This document shows, piece after piece, positions 1-8,692 of a DNA stretch of 64,000 nucleotides. The translations under genes and the position numbers were made by a program. Below the pieces are notes generated by a model. It saw only the letters and a list, made by a program, of their open reading frames with translations. It searched no databases and had not been told where the DNA came from. The DNA is from Thiotrichales bacterium (GTDB taxonomy: Bacteria > Pseudomonadota > Gammaproteobacteria > Thiomicrospirales > Thiomicrospiraceae). The stretch covers positions 62,001 to 126,000 of the forward strand of contig JAFGUG010000045.1 of assembly GCA_016938655.1 (NCBI GenBank), read 5' to 3'. Position 1 is the first letter of the stretch; each line of letters begins with the position of its first letter.

Positions 1-565
1 GCGCCATATCGCCATCCATACTAAAAACGCCATCGGTGGTAATCATCGCTTGGCCATGGTTGACTTGGGTTAAGCGACGTTCGAGGGCGGCCATGTCTAA
101 ATGTGGGTAACGTTTTAAATCGGCTTCGCTGTGCAATGCACCGTCAATCAGCGAGGCGTGATTGAGTTTGTCGGCCAGAATGGTGTCGCCTTTTTGCATC
201 AGTGTCTGTTGTACCGCCAAGTTGGCCATATAACCGGTGGAAAATAACAACGCGCGTTCGCAACCAAGCCAATCGGCCAGTTCGTCTTCAAGCAGGTGGT
301 GGTGCAGATGGTGGCCGGTGACTAAGTGCGCAGCCCCCGAACCATAGCTGAGAGTTTTATCTTGCAAACCTTGCATAACGGCCTCACGAATAGCCGCATC
401 GTTAGCCAAGCCCAGATAGTCATTCGAGCTGAAGTTAATCACCGATAAGCCGTTAATTTGCATCTCTGCTTGTTGAGCAGTAAAGGTCAAAGGGCGTTGG
501 CGATAGAGGTGTTGGGCGGTGCGTTGTTGCAACAGCGGGTTGAAGCGCGATTCGATGGACATCAT
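1..565 (-). CDS. bioF: 8-amino-7-oxononanoate synthase, N-terminal part (runs off left edge)
   Basis: This PLP-dependent enzyme condenses pimeloyl-ACP/CoA with L-alanine in the second dedicated step of biotin synthesis. Translating the minus strand from the ATG at 565 gives MMSIESRFNPLLQQ and then family-typical stretches: NFSSNDYLGL near residue 42, SYGSGAAHLVTGHH near residue 75 and LADKLNHASLIDGA near residue 127. About 188 codons are present; the Lys that binds PLP would lie beyond the edge. Two adjacent ATG codons (565 and 562) follow a GAGG ribosome site, and either could be used. It lies downstream of bioB on the same strand, across an 85-bp gap holding a copy of the window's iterated palindrome. 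Identification is by motif and by the bioB neighbour. Confidence 0.93.
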   Translation of the reverse strand, partial: MMSIESRFNPLLQQRTAQHLYRQRPLTFTAQQAEMQINGLSVINFSSNDYLGLANDAAIREAVMQGLQDKTLSYGSGAAHLVTGHHLHHHLLEDELADWLGCERALLFSTGYMANLAVQQTLMQKGDTILADKLNHASLIDGALHSEADLKRYPHLDMAALERRLTQVNHGQAMITTDGVFSMDGDMA

Positions 566-613
566 TCGACCTCAGGAAACGGAAGAATCGTCAGCAGGCA
601 AACCTAAAAAGTC

Positions 614-625
614 AGCAGGCCTGCT
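614..625. repeat. Iterated palindrome AGCAGGCCTGCT, bioB-bioF gap
   Basis: Perfect 12-bp copy of the window-wide palindrome, preceded by AAAAAGTC and followed by AAGATT, so it carries the AAAGTN-type left flank. It lies between the bioB stop and the bioF start. A second half-copy (TCAGCAGG) sits at about 591-598. Confidence 0.9.
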
Positions 626-650
626 AAGATTGGGTTAAGCGTGTTTAATA

Positions 651-1676
651 TTAAGCGGTAAGCTCGGTTGCTTGTTCAGCCAGCTTTTGCGCGGCTTGTT
701 CGGCTTTTTTGTTTTGTTGCATCTGAATACCCAGTTTTTTAAATAACTGAATATCGTGATCGGACTCTGGGTTTTCGGTGGTGAGAAGTTTGTCACCATA
801 GAAAATGGAGTTGGCACCGGCAAAGAAACACAAGGCTTGCGCTTCATCTGTCAAACTCATGCGACCGGCCGACAAGCGCACATAGGTTTGTGGCATTAAA
901 ATACGCGCAGTGGCAATCACACGAATAAACTCAAAGGAATCGGTTTGATCTTTCATGTGTGCCAATGGCGTGCCTTCAATCGCAACCAATAGGTTAATCG
1001 GCACCGAATTTGGGTGCACACGCATGGTTGAGAAGGTGCGCAGCAGTTCGGCGCGGTCTTTGTGCTGTTCGCCCATGCCGATAATCCCACCCGAGCAGAC
1101 ATTGATGCCGGCTTGCTGGACCTTGTCGATGGTGTCTAAACGGTCTTGGTAGTTACGGGTGGTGATGACTTGTGGGTAGAACGCCTCAGAGGTATCTAGG
1201 TTGTGATTGTAATAATCTAATCCGACCTCTTTGAGTTGTCTCACTTGATCGTCATTCAGCATGCCTAAAGTTAAACAGGTTTCTAGGCCTAAATCCTTAA
1301 CAACGCGCACCATCTCTAACACCCGTGGAAAGTCTTTTTTGTTTGGATTACGCCACGCTGCGCCCATGCACAGGCGGGTTGCACCGCGCTCTTTGGCCAC
1401 CAATGCTTGCTCAATGACCTCTTGCACTTCCATCATCTGTTCTTTTTCAATGTCGGTGTAGTTTCGGGCACTTTGCGAGCAGTACGAACAATCTTCGGCA
1501 CAGCCACCGGACTTTATGTTTACCAGCGTGCTGGTTTGCACTTCGTTTGGATTGAAAAACTGGCGATGGACACTTTGCGCATGAAACATCAAATCGTTAA
1601 ATGGCAGATCCATAATGGCGCGGATTTCCTCTACCGTCCAGTCGTGTCTAATTTGTCCAATTTTTTCTAAGTTCAT
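651..1676 (-). CDS. bioB: Biotin synthase
   Basis: Radical-SAM enzyme that inserts sulfur into dethiobiotin, the last step of biotin synthesis. The radical-SAM cluster motif CxxxCxxC is visible in [13 protein letters not shown] near residue 60, and later family motifs include [18 protein letters not shown] and [17 protein letters not shown]. At 341 residues it is the usual length. The ATG at 1676 is preceded by GGAAAATCCT, a weak ribosome site. It is read toward bioF and is divergent from comF, with about 100 bp between the two starts. No BirA-type operator could be identified with confidence in that gap. Confidence 0.97.
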   Translation of the reverse strand: MNLEKIGQIRHDWTVEEIRAIMDLPFNDLMFHAQSVHRQFFNPNEVQTSTLVNIKSGGCAEDCSYCSQSARNYTDIEKEQMMEVQEVIEQALVAKERGATRLCMGAAWRNPNKKDFPRVLEMVRVVKDLGLETCLTLGMLNDDQVRQLKEVGLDYYNHNLDTSEAFYPQVITTRNYQDRLDTIDKVQQAGINVCSGGIIGMGEQHKDRAELLRTFSTMRVHPNSVPINLLVAIEGTPLAHMKDQTDSFEFIRVIATARILMPQTYVRLSAGRMSLTDEAQALCFFAGANSIFYGDKLLTTENPESDHDIQLFKKLGIQMQQNKKAEQAAQKLAEQATELTA

Positions 1677-1775
1677 AGGATTTTCCAGTTTTTCTAAGGT
1701 AAAGGCGCCTTAGGTATCAAATTTTAATTGAGATATTATACTGTATTAGAACGATTCTGCGAAAAGGAGTCCACA

Positions 1776-2453
1776 ATGCACTGGTTAGAAAAATGGTTAA
1801 TCCCGCCACGTTGCGTCATCACAGGCCTGCCAACTTTGGAACGCGATTTATCCTTGGAATTGGTGAACGATTGGCCGGTACCGCAAGCCGTTTGTCCGCA
1901 ATGTTGTGAGCCAAGTGCGTTGGGTGAGGTGTGCGGAGCCTGTTTGACCCAACCCCCTGCTTTTGACCGAACCCAAGTTGGGTTCTATTTTGATAAGGAA
2001 TTGGTTGATTTAATTCATGGCCTAAAGTATCAAAATCACATTGCCTACGCTCAGCTGTTAGGTGAGTTGTTGGCGGAACGTGTCTCGCTTGAAGGGGTTG
2101 AGGCGTTAGTAGCCGTGCCGTTGTTTGCAAAACGCTTTCGTGATCGTGGTTACAATCAAGCCGAATTAATTGCCGAATCGGTCGCAAAAAGTTTGCAACT
2201 TCCCCTGATTAAACAGGCGACGCAACGCGTTAAAGAGGCACCGTCACAGACCCACTTGAGTGCAGAGCAACGCCGTAAAAATTTAAAGCAGGCGTTTGCG
2301 ATTCACGCTGAAAAGTTAGCAGGCCTGTCGCACATCGCTTTGATTGATGATGTGGTGACTACGGGTGCGACCATGCAGTCGTTAGCGGATGAAATTAAAC
2401 AACAAACAGACGTTCAAGTGGTTGAGGCGTGGGCGGTTGCCAAAACCAAATAA
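1776..2453 (+). CDS. comF: ComF family phosphoribosyltransferase-like protein
   Basis: ComF/GntX-type protein associated with natural transformation, thought to act on incoming single-stranded DNA; biochemical activity is poorly defined for the family. The phosphoribosyltransferase signature IDDVVTTGATM lies near residue 190, and the N-terminal part has the paired cysteines (CPQC, CGAC) of the family's zinc ribbon. The frame is open from 1728, but the ATG at 1776 is chosen because AAGGAG stands 6 bases before it and the product then starts MHWLEKWLIPPRC like other ComF proteins (225 residues). The gene contains two copies of the iterated palindrome core (1822, 2321), and with dprA at 55 kb it suggests a competent organism. 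Confidence 0.88.
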   Translation: MHWLEKWLIPPRCVITGLPTLERDLSLELVNDWPVPQAVCPQCCEPSALGEVCGACLTQPPAFDRTQVGFYFDKELVDLIHGLKYQNHIAYAQLLGELLAERVSLEGVEALVAVPLFAKRFRDRGYNQAELIAESVAKSLQLPLIKQATQRVKEAPSQTHLSAEQRRKNLKQAFAIHAEKLAGLSHIALIDDVVTTGATMQSLADEIKQQTDVQVVEAWAVAKTK

Positions 2454-2566
2454 CCCTCTAATTCATAAGATTTATCCAGCGCTTATTTTTTTGATTATTT
2501 AATTGTGTAAATTCGTGCTGTAATCTACGGCATATTTTTTGTTGCACGCAATCGTTAGGAGCGCAC

Positions 2567-3469
2567 ATGCACGTTCAACCTGTTTCACATCACCATAATC
2601 ACATTGCCAAGCCCGATCAAAAAAATCAAAAGAAAATCATCATTGCTGCCTTGGTGACCGCCAGTTATATGTTGGTTGAAATTATTGGTGGCCTCTGGGT
2701 GAATTCGATTGCGCTGGTGGCCGACGGCGTTCATATGATGACCGATGCCATGGCGCTTGGGATTGCTTGGTGGGGGTTTTATATGAGCCAAAAACCAGCG
2801 ACTGAGGTGATGACCTTTGGTTTTCAGCGTTTTCAAATTTTAACCGCGTTTGTCAATGGCATAACCTTATTGTTAATTGTGGGAGGGATTGTCTTTATGG
2901 CCATTCATCGCATGTTAGAGCCGCAAGAGGTGATGGGCAAAGAGATGTTTATTATTGCGGTGATTGGCTTATTGAATAATCTGTTTGTGTTTTGGTTATT
3001 GCACTCTGGTGATCAGACCAATATGAATATGCGTGGTGCTACCTTGCATTTTTTAGGCGATACCTTAGGGTCGGTGGCGGTGATTGCGGGGGCGATTATT
3101 ATCTTTTATACCGGTTGGATGCTGGTTGACCCACTGCTCTCGATTTTAATGGCGGCAATTATTGGGGTGGGTGCCTATCGTTTAAGCAAAGAGTCTGGGC
3201 ATATTCTGCTTGAAGGCGTGCCAGCCGGTTATGAGATTCAGTGCATTGCGAATGATTTGGAGTCGCATTTTGAGTATTTAACCGCGGTGCATCATATTCA
3301 TTTGTGGGCGATCAGTGAGGAGCAGGTGGTGATGACGTTGCACGCCAAAACCGACTTGGCGCACATTAATGATGAAACGCTGTTTGAAATTAAACAGTAT
3401 TTGTTAGAAGTGCATAAGGTGCATCATGTGACCTTGCAGTTAGAAACCGAGTGTTTGGAGACGGTTTAA
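2567..3469 (+). CDS. Cation diffusion facilitator (CDF) family metal exporter
   Basis: Inner-membrane proton-coupled exporter of divalent metals, most likely zinc. The 300-residue protein has a His-rich N-terminus (VSHHHNHIAK), six predicted helices, and the two intramembrane metal-site motifs HMMTDA (near residue 57) and HFLGDTLGS (near residue 160). The C-terminal cytoplasmic domain includes the AVHHIHLWAI element typical of CDF proteins. Length and motifs resemble ZitB/DmeF-type members, but substrate cannot be read from sequence. It is a single gene, 113 bp after comF and convergent with the zinc peptidase gene that follows. Ribosome site TAGGAGCGCAC precedes the ATG. Confidence 0.9.
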   Translation: MHVQPVSHHHNHIAKPDQKNQKKIIIAALVTASYMLVEIIGGLWVNSIALVADGVHMMTDAMALGIAWWGFYMSQKPATEVMTFGFQRFQILTAFVNGITLLLIVGGIVFMAIHRMLEPQEVMGKEMFIIAVIGLLNNLFVFWLLHSGDQTNMNMRGATLHFLGDTLGSVAVIAGAIIIFYTGWMLVDPLLSILMAAIIGVGAYRLSKESGHILLEGVPAGYEIQCIANDLESHFEYLTAVHHIHLWAISEEQVVMTLHAKTDLAHINDETLFEIKQYLLEVHKVHHVTLQLETECLETV

Positions 3470-3488
3470 ACGAGCGGGACGATAGATT

Positions 3489-4175
3489 TTAACGCTTTAA
3501 CGCTTTTAGCCATTTCCACAGATTAAATAAGCTGGATAAAGAAGCCGCGACATAGGTCATGGCACAGGCAAACAAAATCTTTTTTGCAATTCGATGGTCT
3601 TTTTTGGATAAATATTTTCCTTCCTCTAACAGTGGCAGTGCCCGTTTAAAGCTCGCATCAAACTCAACCGGCAGGGTGCTTAAATGCACCATAACCGGAA
3701 CGCCCATGGCAATAAAACCGGCACCAAACGTTAACACCGCTACCATTGGGGTGTGTGCGAGTGGAATCAAAAAAGGCGTGACCATTAACGCGACACCAGC
3801 AAATTTCTGCATCATGGCGGCACGCTCGACTAAGGCGGTTCGCTGTTTGAGCTCTGGGTAATCGGTTTTGTCTTGCAGGGCATGGCCCACTTCATGCGCC
3901 ACTGTGGTAATTGCCGTTAAGCTATTCGAGTGTGCGTTGGCGGTTGAGATACGCACCACCTTGTCAATCGGATCGTAATGATCGCCATCCGCCGTCTCTT
4001 CTAATTTAACGCCATGTAATTGATGTTTTTTAATGAGGTGTTCGGCAAATTGCAACCCAGTTCCTGGAATGTGTTCACTGGGGGTTCGGTATTTGTTGAG
4101 GATGTGTTTGGTCCACAGGCTAGGCAAGGTGGTCAAAATAAACAGAATGATAAAGCCGACTATCAGCAGTCCCAT
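3489..4175 (-). CDS. Neutral zinc metallopeptidase, YugP family
   Basis: Membrane-bound metallopeptidase of the YugP/PF04298 type; physiological substrate unknown. The zinc-binding HExxH motif is in TTVAHEVGHALQ near residue 96. A helix spans residues 2-17, and hydrophobic segments follow at about 125-165 and at the C-terminus. At 228 residues it matches the family. AAGGAAAAAC before the ATG at 4175 is a good ribosome site. It is convergent with the CDF gene, leaving only 19 bp between the two stops. Confidence 0.85.
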   Translation of the reverse strand: MGLLIVGFIILFILTTLPSLWTKHILNKYRTPSEHIPGTGLQFAEHLIKKHQLHGVKLEETADGDHYDPIDKVVRISTANAHSNSLTAITTVAHEVGHALQDKTDYPELKQRTALVERAAMMQKFAGVALMVTPFLIPLAHTPMVAVLTFGAGFIAMGVPVMVHLSTLPVEFDASFKRALPLLEEGKYLSKKDHRIAKKILFACAMTYVAASLSSLFNLWKWLKALKR

Positions 4176-4272
4176 GTTTTTCCTTTTCTCAACACAAAAA
4201 TGAACGTGAAACTATTTTAACCAATTTAAAGTCAGTGCGTAATTTGCTTGCGGTACAAAGCATGCAAGGCAC

Positions 4273-6081
4273 TTAATTGTGCGCGTTTTGGCACTTAAGA
4301 ACCTGTAGATAACTTGAATAAGTGAGCGGAGCTTGTTGCAGAGCTTCGTTAAAAAGAGGGTTTCTTGTTAGGCCTTTGTCAGCCGTTGCGCACTCTAAAA
4401 TAGCGGTTGCGCTGGGTATGTCATCGTCCATCAACGCCGCTTGGCGATTTTGCCCGGGCAATAAAAAATCTTGATTGGTTTGCCAACCTACGGCGTTTAA
4501 AAATAATCTTTGCGTGGTTTGATTAAGGGTTTGCAGGCGATCGCTGGTAAGTTGGGTGTGATCAACCGTGTTTAAGTCTTGAAGGCCACGAATAATGTAA
4601 GCGTAATCTTCAAGTGTGGCCAAGCCGATGGCCGCTTTTTTGTGGTCAATGGCACGGGGAGCATTTGGGCTGTTGATGAGTTTGCTTAATTGTTCTGCGA
4701 GGGCGTTGGCTTTTTGCAAATAGAGCGGTTCTTGAGTGGCTTGATAAGCACTGGCATAAGCGGACAGCGCCAAGCCATTCCAGCTGAGAATGTGTTTACT
4801 ATCTCTGGGGATGTTGGCAACCGGTGTTTTTAAGGCGGCTTTTATTTGTGGCCAAAACTGCTTGGTTGGTAAAGGGTGCCAACCTAAGTCATAAGGTGGA
4901 ATTTGATCTAGGCGCCAAGCCTTTTTAAGGTAATTAAAGGCTTTATTAGAGAGCTTTTTTTCAAGCTGAGCTTTACTAAATAGATAATCGCCGCCTTCTG
5001 CTCCCGATAAATCCAGTGCCGATTGGCTGCTGGCAAACAGGCCTAAATCGGCATCAAATAGATGTTCTTCCATGTAGCTTAGGGTTTGTTTGCCGGTTTG
5101 AATAAAGTCTGCACGCTCAAACTTCTGACCAGCCTGAAAGTAAATTTGTGCTAACAGAGCATTGTCGTAGCCCATCTTTTCAAAATGCGGTATTTGCCAC
5201 TCTGGGTCAACCGTGTAACGATAAAAACCACCATTAACATGGTCTTGTAAGTGTTGGTTTTGCATCTGTTCAAGCGTAAAGCGTAACCACTCTTCGATAT
5301 TTTCTGGTAGTGATGTGAAAGAGAGCAGAGCGATGAGTAGCGGACTTTCAGGGAATTTACTGGTGCCTTTTAAGCCGCCGCTTAAGTCATCCAAGTTCTG
5401 TGTAAGCGCTTGTAAAAGTTGTGTTTGAAAATCAGCAGGCCTGAGTACTGAGGTCGCTTTAGGTTGCGTGGCTTTTGTTGCTTGTTGAGCAAGTGATTCA
5501 ATGTTTTGAGATTGTGTTTGCCATGATTGTTGAATATTTTTAAGGGTAGTTAGGTAGTTTTGATTTGGCAGATAGCCAAATGCCGCAAACGGATAACCTT
5601 GTGGGGTTAATACGACGTGTTGTGGCCAACCTGCACGCCCGGTAAGTTGACGAGCAAATTCAATTAAATAACGGTCTAGGTCGGGATGCAGTTCTCGGTC
5701 GAGTTTAACGGAGATAAAACCCTGGTTCATCTGTTTGGCGGCGGCCAAATCAAGGTAGTTTTCTTGTTGCATGACATGGCACCAATGACACGCAAAATAA
5801 CCACTGGAAATCAGGATGGGTTTGTTCTTTATTTGCGCCTCTTTTAAGGCGTCTTGTGACCAGTCTAACCAATTAACCGGGTCTTGAGCGTGCATCGCAA
5901 GATATGGGCTGGGGTGATTTTTAAGTGCGTTAAATGTTGGGGTATCTGTGGCGTGGCTGATTGGGGCGTAGAAAGCAAAGCAGAGGGTTATTAAGGTGAA
6001 TGAGCGGAGCGGCTTGATTGAATTTAAGCAGGCCTGTCGACGTTTAAATAGGGCGTTTAAGCTGGAAATTAAGCGTTTCAA
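4273..6081 (-). CDS. DUF255 thioredoxin-like protein (YyaL/SSP411 family), exported; start uncertain
   Basis: Member of the DUF255 family: an N-terminal thioredoxin fold followed by an alpha/alpha-barrel resembling N-acylglucosamine epimerases. The hallmarks are HPSPYLAMHAQDPVNW and the CxxC site ACHWCHVM, then HFEKMGYDNALLAQ and LSWNGLALSAYASA. A hydrophobic stretch SFTLITLCFAFYAPISHA ending in a SHA cleavage-like site indicates export to the periplasm, unusual for a family often predicted cytoplasmic. No ATG lies between the tatC stop and the signal sequence. The first plausible codon is TTG at 6081, immediately after the palindrome at 6086-6097, with no clear ribosome site. The open frame continues upstream into the tatC tail to 6354, but that part is out-of-frame low-complexity sequence. 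Two palindrome cores (5437, 6030) lie inside. Confidence 0.8.
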   Translation of the reverse strand: MKRLISSLNALFKRRQACLNSIKPLRSFTLITLCFAFYAPISHATDTPTFNALKNHPSPYLAMHAQDPVNWLDWSQDALKEAQIKNKPILISSGYFACHWCHVMQQENYLDLAAAKQMNQGFISVKLDRELHPDLDRYLIEFARQLTGRAGWPQHVVLTPQGYPFAAFGYLPNQNYLTTLKNIQQSWQTQSQNIESLAQQATKATQPKATSVLRPADFQTQLLQALTQNLDDLSGGLKGTSKFPESPLLIALLSFTSLPENIEEWLRFTLEQMQNQHLQDHVNGGFYRYTVDPEWQIPHFEKMGYDNALLAQIYFQAGQKFERADFIQTGKQTLSYMEEHLFDADLGLFASSQSALDLSGAEGGDYLFSKAQLEKKLSNKAFNYLKKAWRLDQIPPYDLGWHPLPTKQFWPQIKAALKTPVANIPRDSKHILSWNGLALSAYASAYQATQEPLYLQKANALAEQLSKLINSPNAPRAIDHKKAAIGLATLEDYAYIIRGLQDLNTVDHTQLTSDRLQTLNQTTQRLFLNAVGWQTNQDFLLPGQNRQAALMDDDIPSATAILECATADKGLTRNPLFNEALQQAPLTYSSYLQVLKCQNAHN

Positions 6082-6113
6082 AGTTAGCAGGCCTGCTAAC
6101 TTTGAAATGCTTA
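6070..6113. repeat. 44-bp near-perfect inverted repeat containing AGCAGGCCTGCT
   Basis: The iterated palindrome core at 6086-6097 is extended on both sides to arms of 22 bases with only one mismatched pair (6075/6108). It begins about 18 bp after the tatC stop on the minus strand, so as RNA it would form a long hairpin between tatC and the DUF255 gene. It is a possible terminator or processing site, although no long T-run follows. Confidence 0.85.
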
Positions 6114-6130
6114 TTGTAAAACCAAAGGAT

Positions 6131-7324
6131 CTATTTTTCGGTTTTATTGCGGTCTGGATGCTCTGGGGTGTCTGTTTTCTGCTCAGAATCCGAGGTTGAT
6201 TCCGTTTCAGGCTTTGACTCAGAGTCTGGCTTTGACTCAGAGTCTGGCTTTGATTCAGTAGATGATGTGGTTGTAGAGTTGGCATTGTCTTCCTTCCCTT
6301 GCTTATTATCCGCATCCTTTTCAGCTGCTTTACGCTTATTGTATTCTTGTTCAAGAATATTCATTTCAGAATCAATTTTGTCAAATTCTGCATCCCAGTC
6401 CAAGTCATCGTCTACTTGATCTGCATAGCGATTATCAAACTGAATGTCGTCTTTGGCTGATTCGGTCGATGCATTCGACGAAGCGGTCTTATTAACGTGA
6501 CCTGAGTTGGCTGCGTTTTGTTTCAAATCGCCATCGCTATCTTCTGTACCGTATTCCGCTGCTTCACGCTTTTTAGCTGCGGCTTGTCTGCGTTTCAGAA
6601 CATAAGCACCCACAACCACCCCAATTTCATAGAGCAACCACATCGGAATCGCAAGTAGGGTCTGCGAAATGATATCGGGTGGGGTTAAAAGCATACCAAT
6701 AACAAAGGCACCCACAATAATATAAGGGCGACCATGTGCGAGTTTTTCTGGAGAGGCCATGCCACTTAGTATGAGTAAAACCGTGACAATTGGAACCTCA
6801 AAGGCGACCCCGAATGCAAAGAACATTTTAATGACAAAGTCGAGGTACAGTGAGATGTCTGTGGCAATGGTTACGCCATCGGGTGCGGTTGTTGATAAGA
6901 AACCGAATACCAGCGGAAAAACCACATAGTAGGCGAAGGCGCCGCCGGCATAGAACAAAAACGAACTAAAGAAAAGTAATGGCGCAACAAGTTGACGTTC
7001 GTGTTGATAGAGTGCCGGTGCAATAAAACGCCATAATTGAAAAAGTAAGAACGGCATCGCCATATAGATGGCCAGCACCAAGCTTAACTTGAAAGGGGTT
7101 AAGAAAGGGGACGCGACCCCAGTGGCAATCATGCTGGTGTCGTTCGGTAAGAAGCGCGTTAAGGGCTCAGAGATGTAAACGTAGATCTCATTAGCAAACG
7201 GAAATAAAAAGACAAATAGAATTAATACCGCAAGAATGCTGCGGGTAAGACTGGTCTTTAGATCCAGCAAGTGCTGGACTAGGGTCATCTCTTGATCTTG
7301 AGGGGGCAGCGCACTGTTGCTCAT
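6131..7324 (-). CDS. tatC: Sec-independent protein translocase TatC with long acidic C-terminal extension
   Basis: Multi-spanning core of the twin-arginine translocon that recognises signal peptides of folded cofactor proteins. The first 245 residues are a standard TatC, including HLLDLKTSLTRS, the FVLF/FPF helix region and PPDIISQTLLAIPMWLLYE. A further 150 residues follow that are highly charged and contain tandem DSESKP units encoded by an 18-bp repeat at 6210-6258. Typical TatC proteins end at about 250-260 residues. The start overlaps the tatB stop (ATGA), so the two are translationally coupled. The extension should be cytoplasmic; its role is unknown. Confidence 0.95.
   Translation of the reverse strand: MSNSALPPQDQEMTLVQHLLDLKTSLTRSILAVLILFVFLFPFANEIYVYISEPLTRFLPNDTSMIATGVASPFLTPFKLSLVLAIYMAMPFLLFQLWRFIAPALYQHERQLVAPLLFFSSFLFYAGGAFAYYVVFPLVFGFLSTTAPDGVTIATDISLYLDFVIKMFFAFGVAFEVPIVTVLLILSGMASPEKLAHGRPYIIVGAFVIGMLLTPPDIISQTLLAIPMWLLYEIGVVVGAYVLKRRQAAAKKREAAEYGTEDSDGDLKQNAANSGHVNKTASSNASTESAKDDIQFDNRYADQVDDDLDWDAEFDKIDSEMNILEQEYNKRKAAEKDADNKQGKEDNANSTTTSSTESKPDSESKPDSESKPETESTSDSEQKTDTPEHPDRNKTEK
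6210..6258. repeat. 18-bp tandem repeat in tatC tail (about 2.7 units)
   Basis: The unit GGCTTTGACTCAGAGTCT begins at 6210 and 6228, and a third partial unit (GGCTTTGATTCAG) starts at 6246. On the coding strand it encodes repeated DSESKP. Because the unit is a multiple of three, changes in copy number would keep the reading frame. Confidence 0.85.
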
Positions 7325-7845
7325 GAGTTAACTTTTGTTTCCGTCTTACTTGAATTCGTCGACTCGGAACTGGCTGATGGTTTATCCGCCGTTTGTGTTT
7401 CTGCCGCTACCGATGTTTCATCGCTCTTAGCTGGTGAGGTCGCCGCAGAAGGTACGGTCGGTGTTTCAGGCTCGGGCATTTTTGGTTGCGACGGTGCTTT
7501 AGAGAACTGACTGCCCCCCGATGTAGAGACAGGTTCAGCGCCACCAAATGTCGGACGCTTGAACGTTTCCATGTCTATTTCTTGCGTGGGTTGGTTCAAA
7601 CTTTCAAAAAGGTCATTCTCTAGGTTTTGAATGCTCTTTTTCTCTTCTTGCATATCCATTGATTTTTTGAGTTCATCAACGGTCTCTTGAAGATGCCCTT
7701 CTTGTTTGACAGATTCAATGAATCGTTTGGTTTTACCCATAAAGGCACCCAGCTTGCGTGCCACTTCGGGCATGCGCTGAGGCCCAATCACCAGTAAGGC
7801 GATGATCAGTACAATAAGGATTTCCAAAAAACCGATGTCAAACAT
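7321..7845 (-). CDS. tatB: Sec-independent protein translocase TatB
   Basis: Single-helix Tat component that forms the receptor with TatC. The N-terminus MFDIGFLEILIVLIIALLVIGP gives the membrane helix, followed by the FxxGP-type hinge (VIGPQRMPEVARKLG) and an amphipathic helix to about residue 60. The remaining 110 residues are Pro/Ser/Thr/Glu-rich and probably disordered. Length 174 is normal for TatB. It lies between tatA (49 bp upstream) and tatC (4-bp overlap). The FDIG start rather than an FG helix/hinge pattern separates it from TatA. Confidence 0.94.
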   Translation of the reverse strand: MFDIGFLEILIVLIIALLVIGPQRMPEVARKLGAFMGKTKRFIESVKQEGHLQETVDELKKSMDMQEEKKSIQNLENDLFESLNQPTQEIDMETFKRPTFGGAEPVSTSGGSQFSKAPSQPKMPEPETPTVPSAATSPAKSDETSVAAETQTADKPSASSESTNSSKTETKVNS

Positions 7846-7893
7846 CGCGCAACCTAACTAATTATCAATGGAGTAGCAAAAGTAAGCGTGTGA

Positions 7894-8148
7894 TTACGCT
7901 TTGTCTTTGTCTGTTGTAGCCGGTTTTTTCTCTTCCGCTGCTACATCAAACACATTGTTATCGTCTTTCTTTTCAAGTGTTTTGTCAGCGGTTTTTTCGT
8001 CTTTCTTCTCGTCTTCTTCTTTTACGGCGGTTTTAAAGCCTTTGATTGCGTTTCCAAGATCGCTACCGACATTTTTAAGACGCTTTGCACCGAATAGAAC
8101 TAATACGATTGCTAAGATAATAAGAAGTTGCCAAATGCTGATGCCCAT
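7894..8148 (-). CDS. tatA: Sec-independent protein translocase TatA
   Basis: Pore-forming single-helix Tat subunit. [20 protein letters not shown] is the membrane helix, then [20 protein letters not shown] is the amphipathic helix with the family FGxxRL hinge. A charged Lys/Asp/Glu-rich tail follows. The ATG at 8148 is chosen (84 residues) because the product then begins at the conserved MGIS and GGAG lies 8 bases upstream; an in-frame upstream start at 8190 would add a non-conserved leader. It is the first gene of tatABC, separated from hinT by about 210 bp that probably contains the tat promoter. Confidence 0.93.
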   Translation of the reverse strand: MGISIWQLLIILAIVLVLFGAKRLKNVGSDLGNAIKGFKTAVKEEDEKKDEKTADKTLEKKDDNNVFDVAAEEKKPATTDKDKA

Positions 8149-8362
8149 GTTTTTTACTCCGGTTTGTTGCGGCAGGAGAACGATTCTCAAGCCAAAATTT
8201 GTTCTGTTGTGCCCATAAAATCGGTAATCAAGAGATTATTTATATACCAGATAAGAGGGGTAAATATTAATGACCGCTAATAATAGCAAATAACGTCATG
8301 CCTTTACACAAAAAAAATTAGTGAGGCCTGTTCGTTTTGTTATTAGGTGACTTAATAAAGTC

Positions 8363-8683
8363 TTAGTTGCCTAAAAGATGAATGTGGATGTGAAAAACTT
8401 CTTGTCCACCGGCTTCACCAGTATTGATTTGGGTTTTAAAGCCTTCAAGGTTTTGTGCCTGTGCCAGTTGTGGAAGTAACAGCATCATGTGTCCCATAAC
8501 GTCTTTGTCTTCGGGCGTTAATTCAAATAACGTAGCGATTGGTTTTTTAGGAATGACCAAAAGGTGTACGCGTGCTTTTGGATTGATGTCATTAATGACA
8601 ATGCACTTCTCATCTTCATAGACAATGGTTGAAGGAATTTCACGGTCAATGATTTTGCTAAATAGGGTTTTTTCAGAAGTCAT
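8363..8683 (-). CDS. hinT: HIT-family purine nucleoside phosphoramidase (HinT)
   Basis: Small histidine-triad protein that hydrolyses AMP-lysine-type phosphoramidates. The triad HxHxH is in EVFHIHIHLLGN at the C-terminus, and the N-terminal DREIPSTIVYEDEKC is characteristic. The length of 106 residues fits HinT. It starts 9 bp after the hisE stop and is probably the last gene of the his transcription unit. This placement of a HIT protein after hisE is common in gammaproteobacteria and has no known histidine role. Confidence 0.93.
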   Translation of the reverse strand: MTSEKTLFSKIIDREIPSTIVYEDEKCIVINDINPKARVHLLVIPKKPIATLFELTPEDKDVMGHMMLLLPQLAQAQNLEGFKTQINTGEAGGQEVFHIHIHLLGN

Positions 8684-8692
8684 GTTGTGTCC

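Noticed and set aside
6082-6354. Extension of the DUF255 reading frame up to 6354, giving a 693-residue product
   Set aside because: The added residues are an out-of-frame reading of the tatC low-complexity tail and of the palindrome; they lack a signal sequence or domain and would place the real signal peptide in the middle of the protein.
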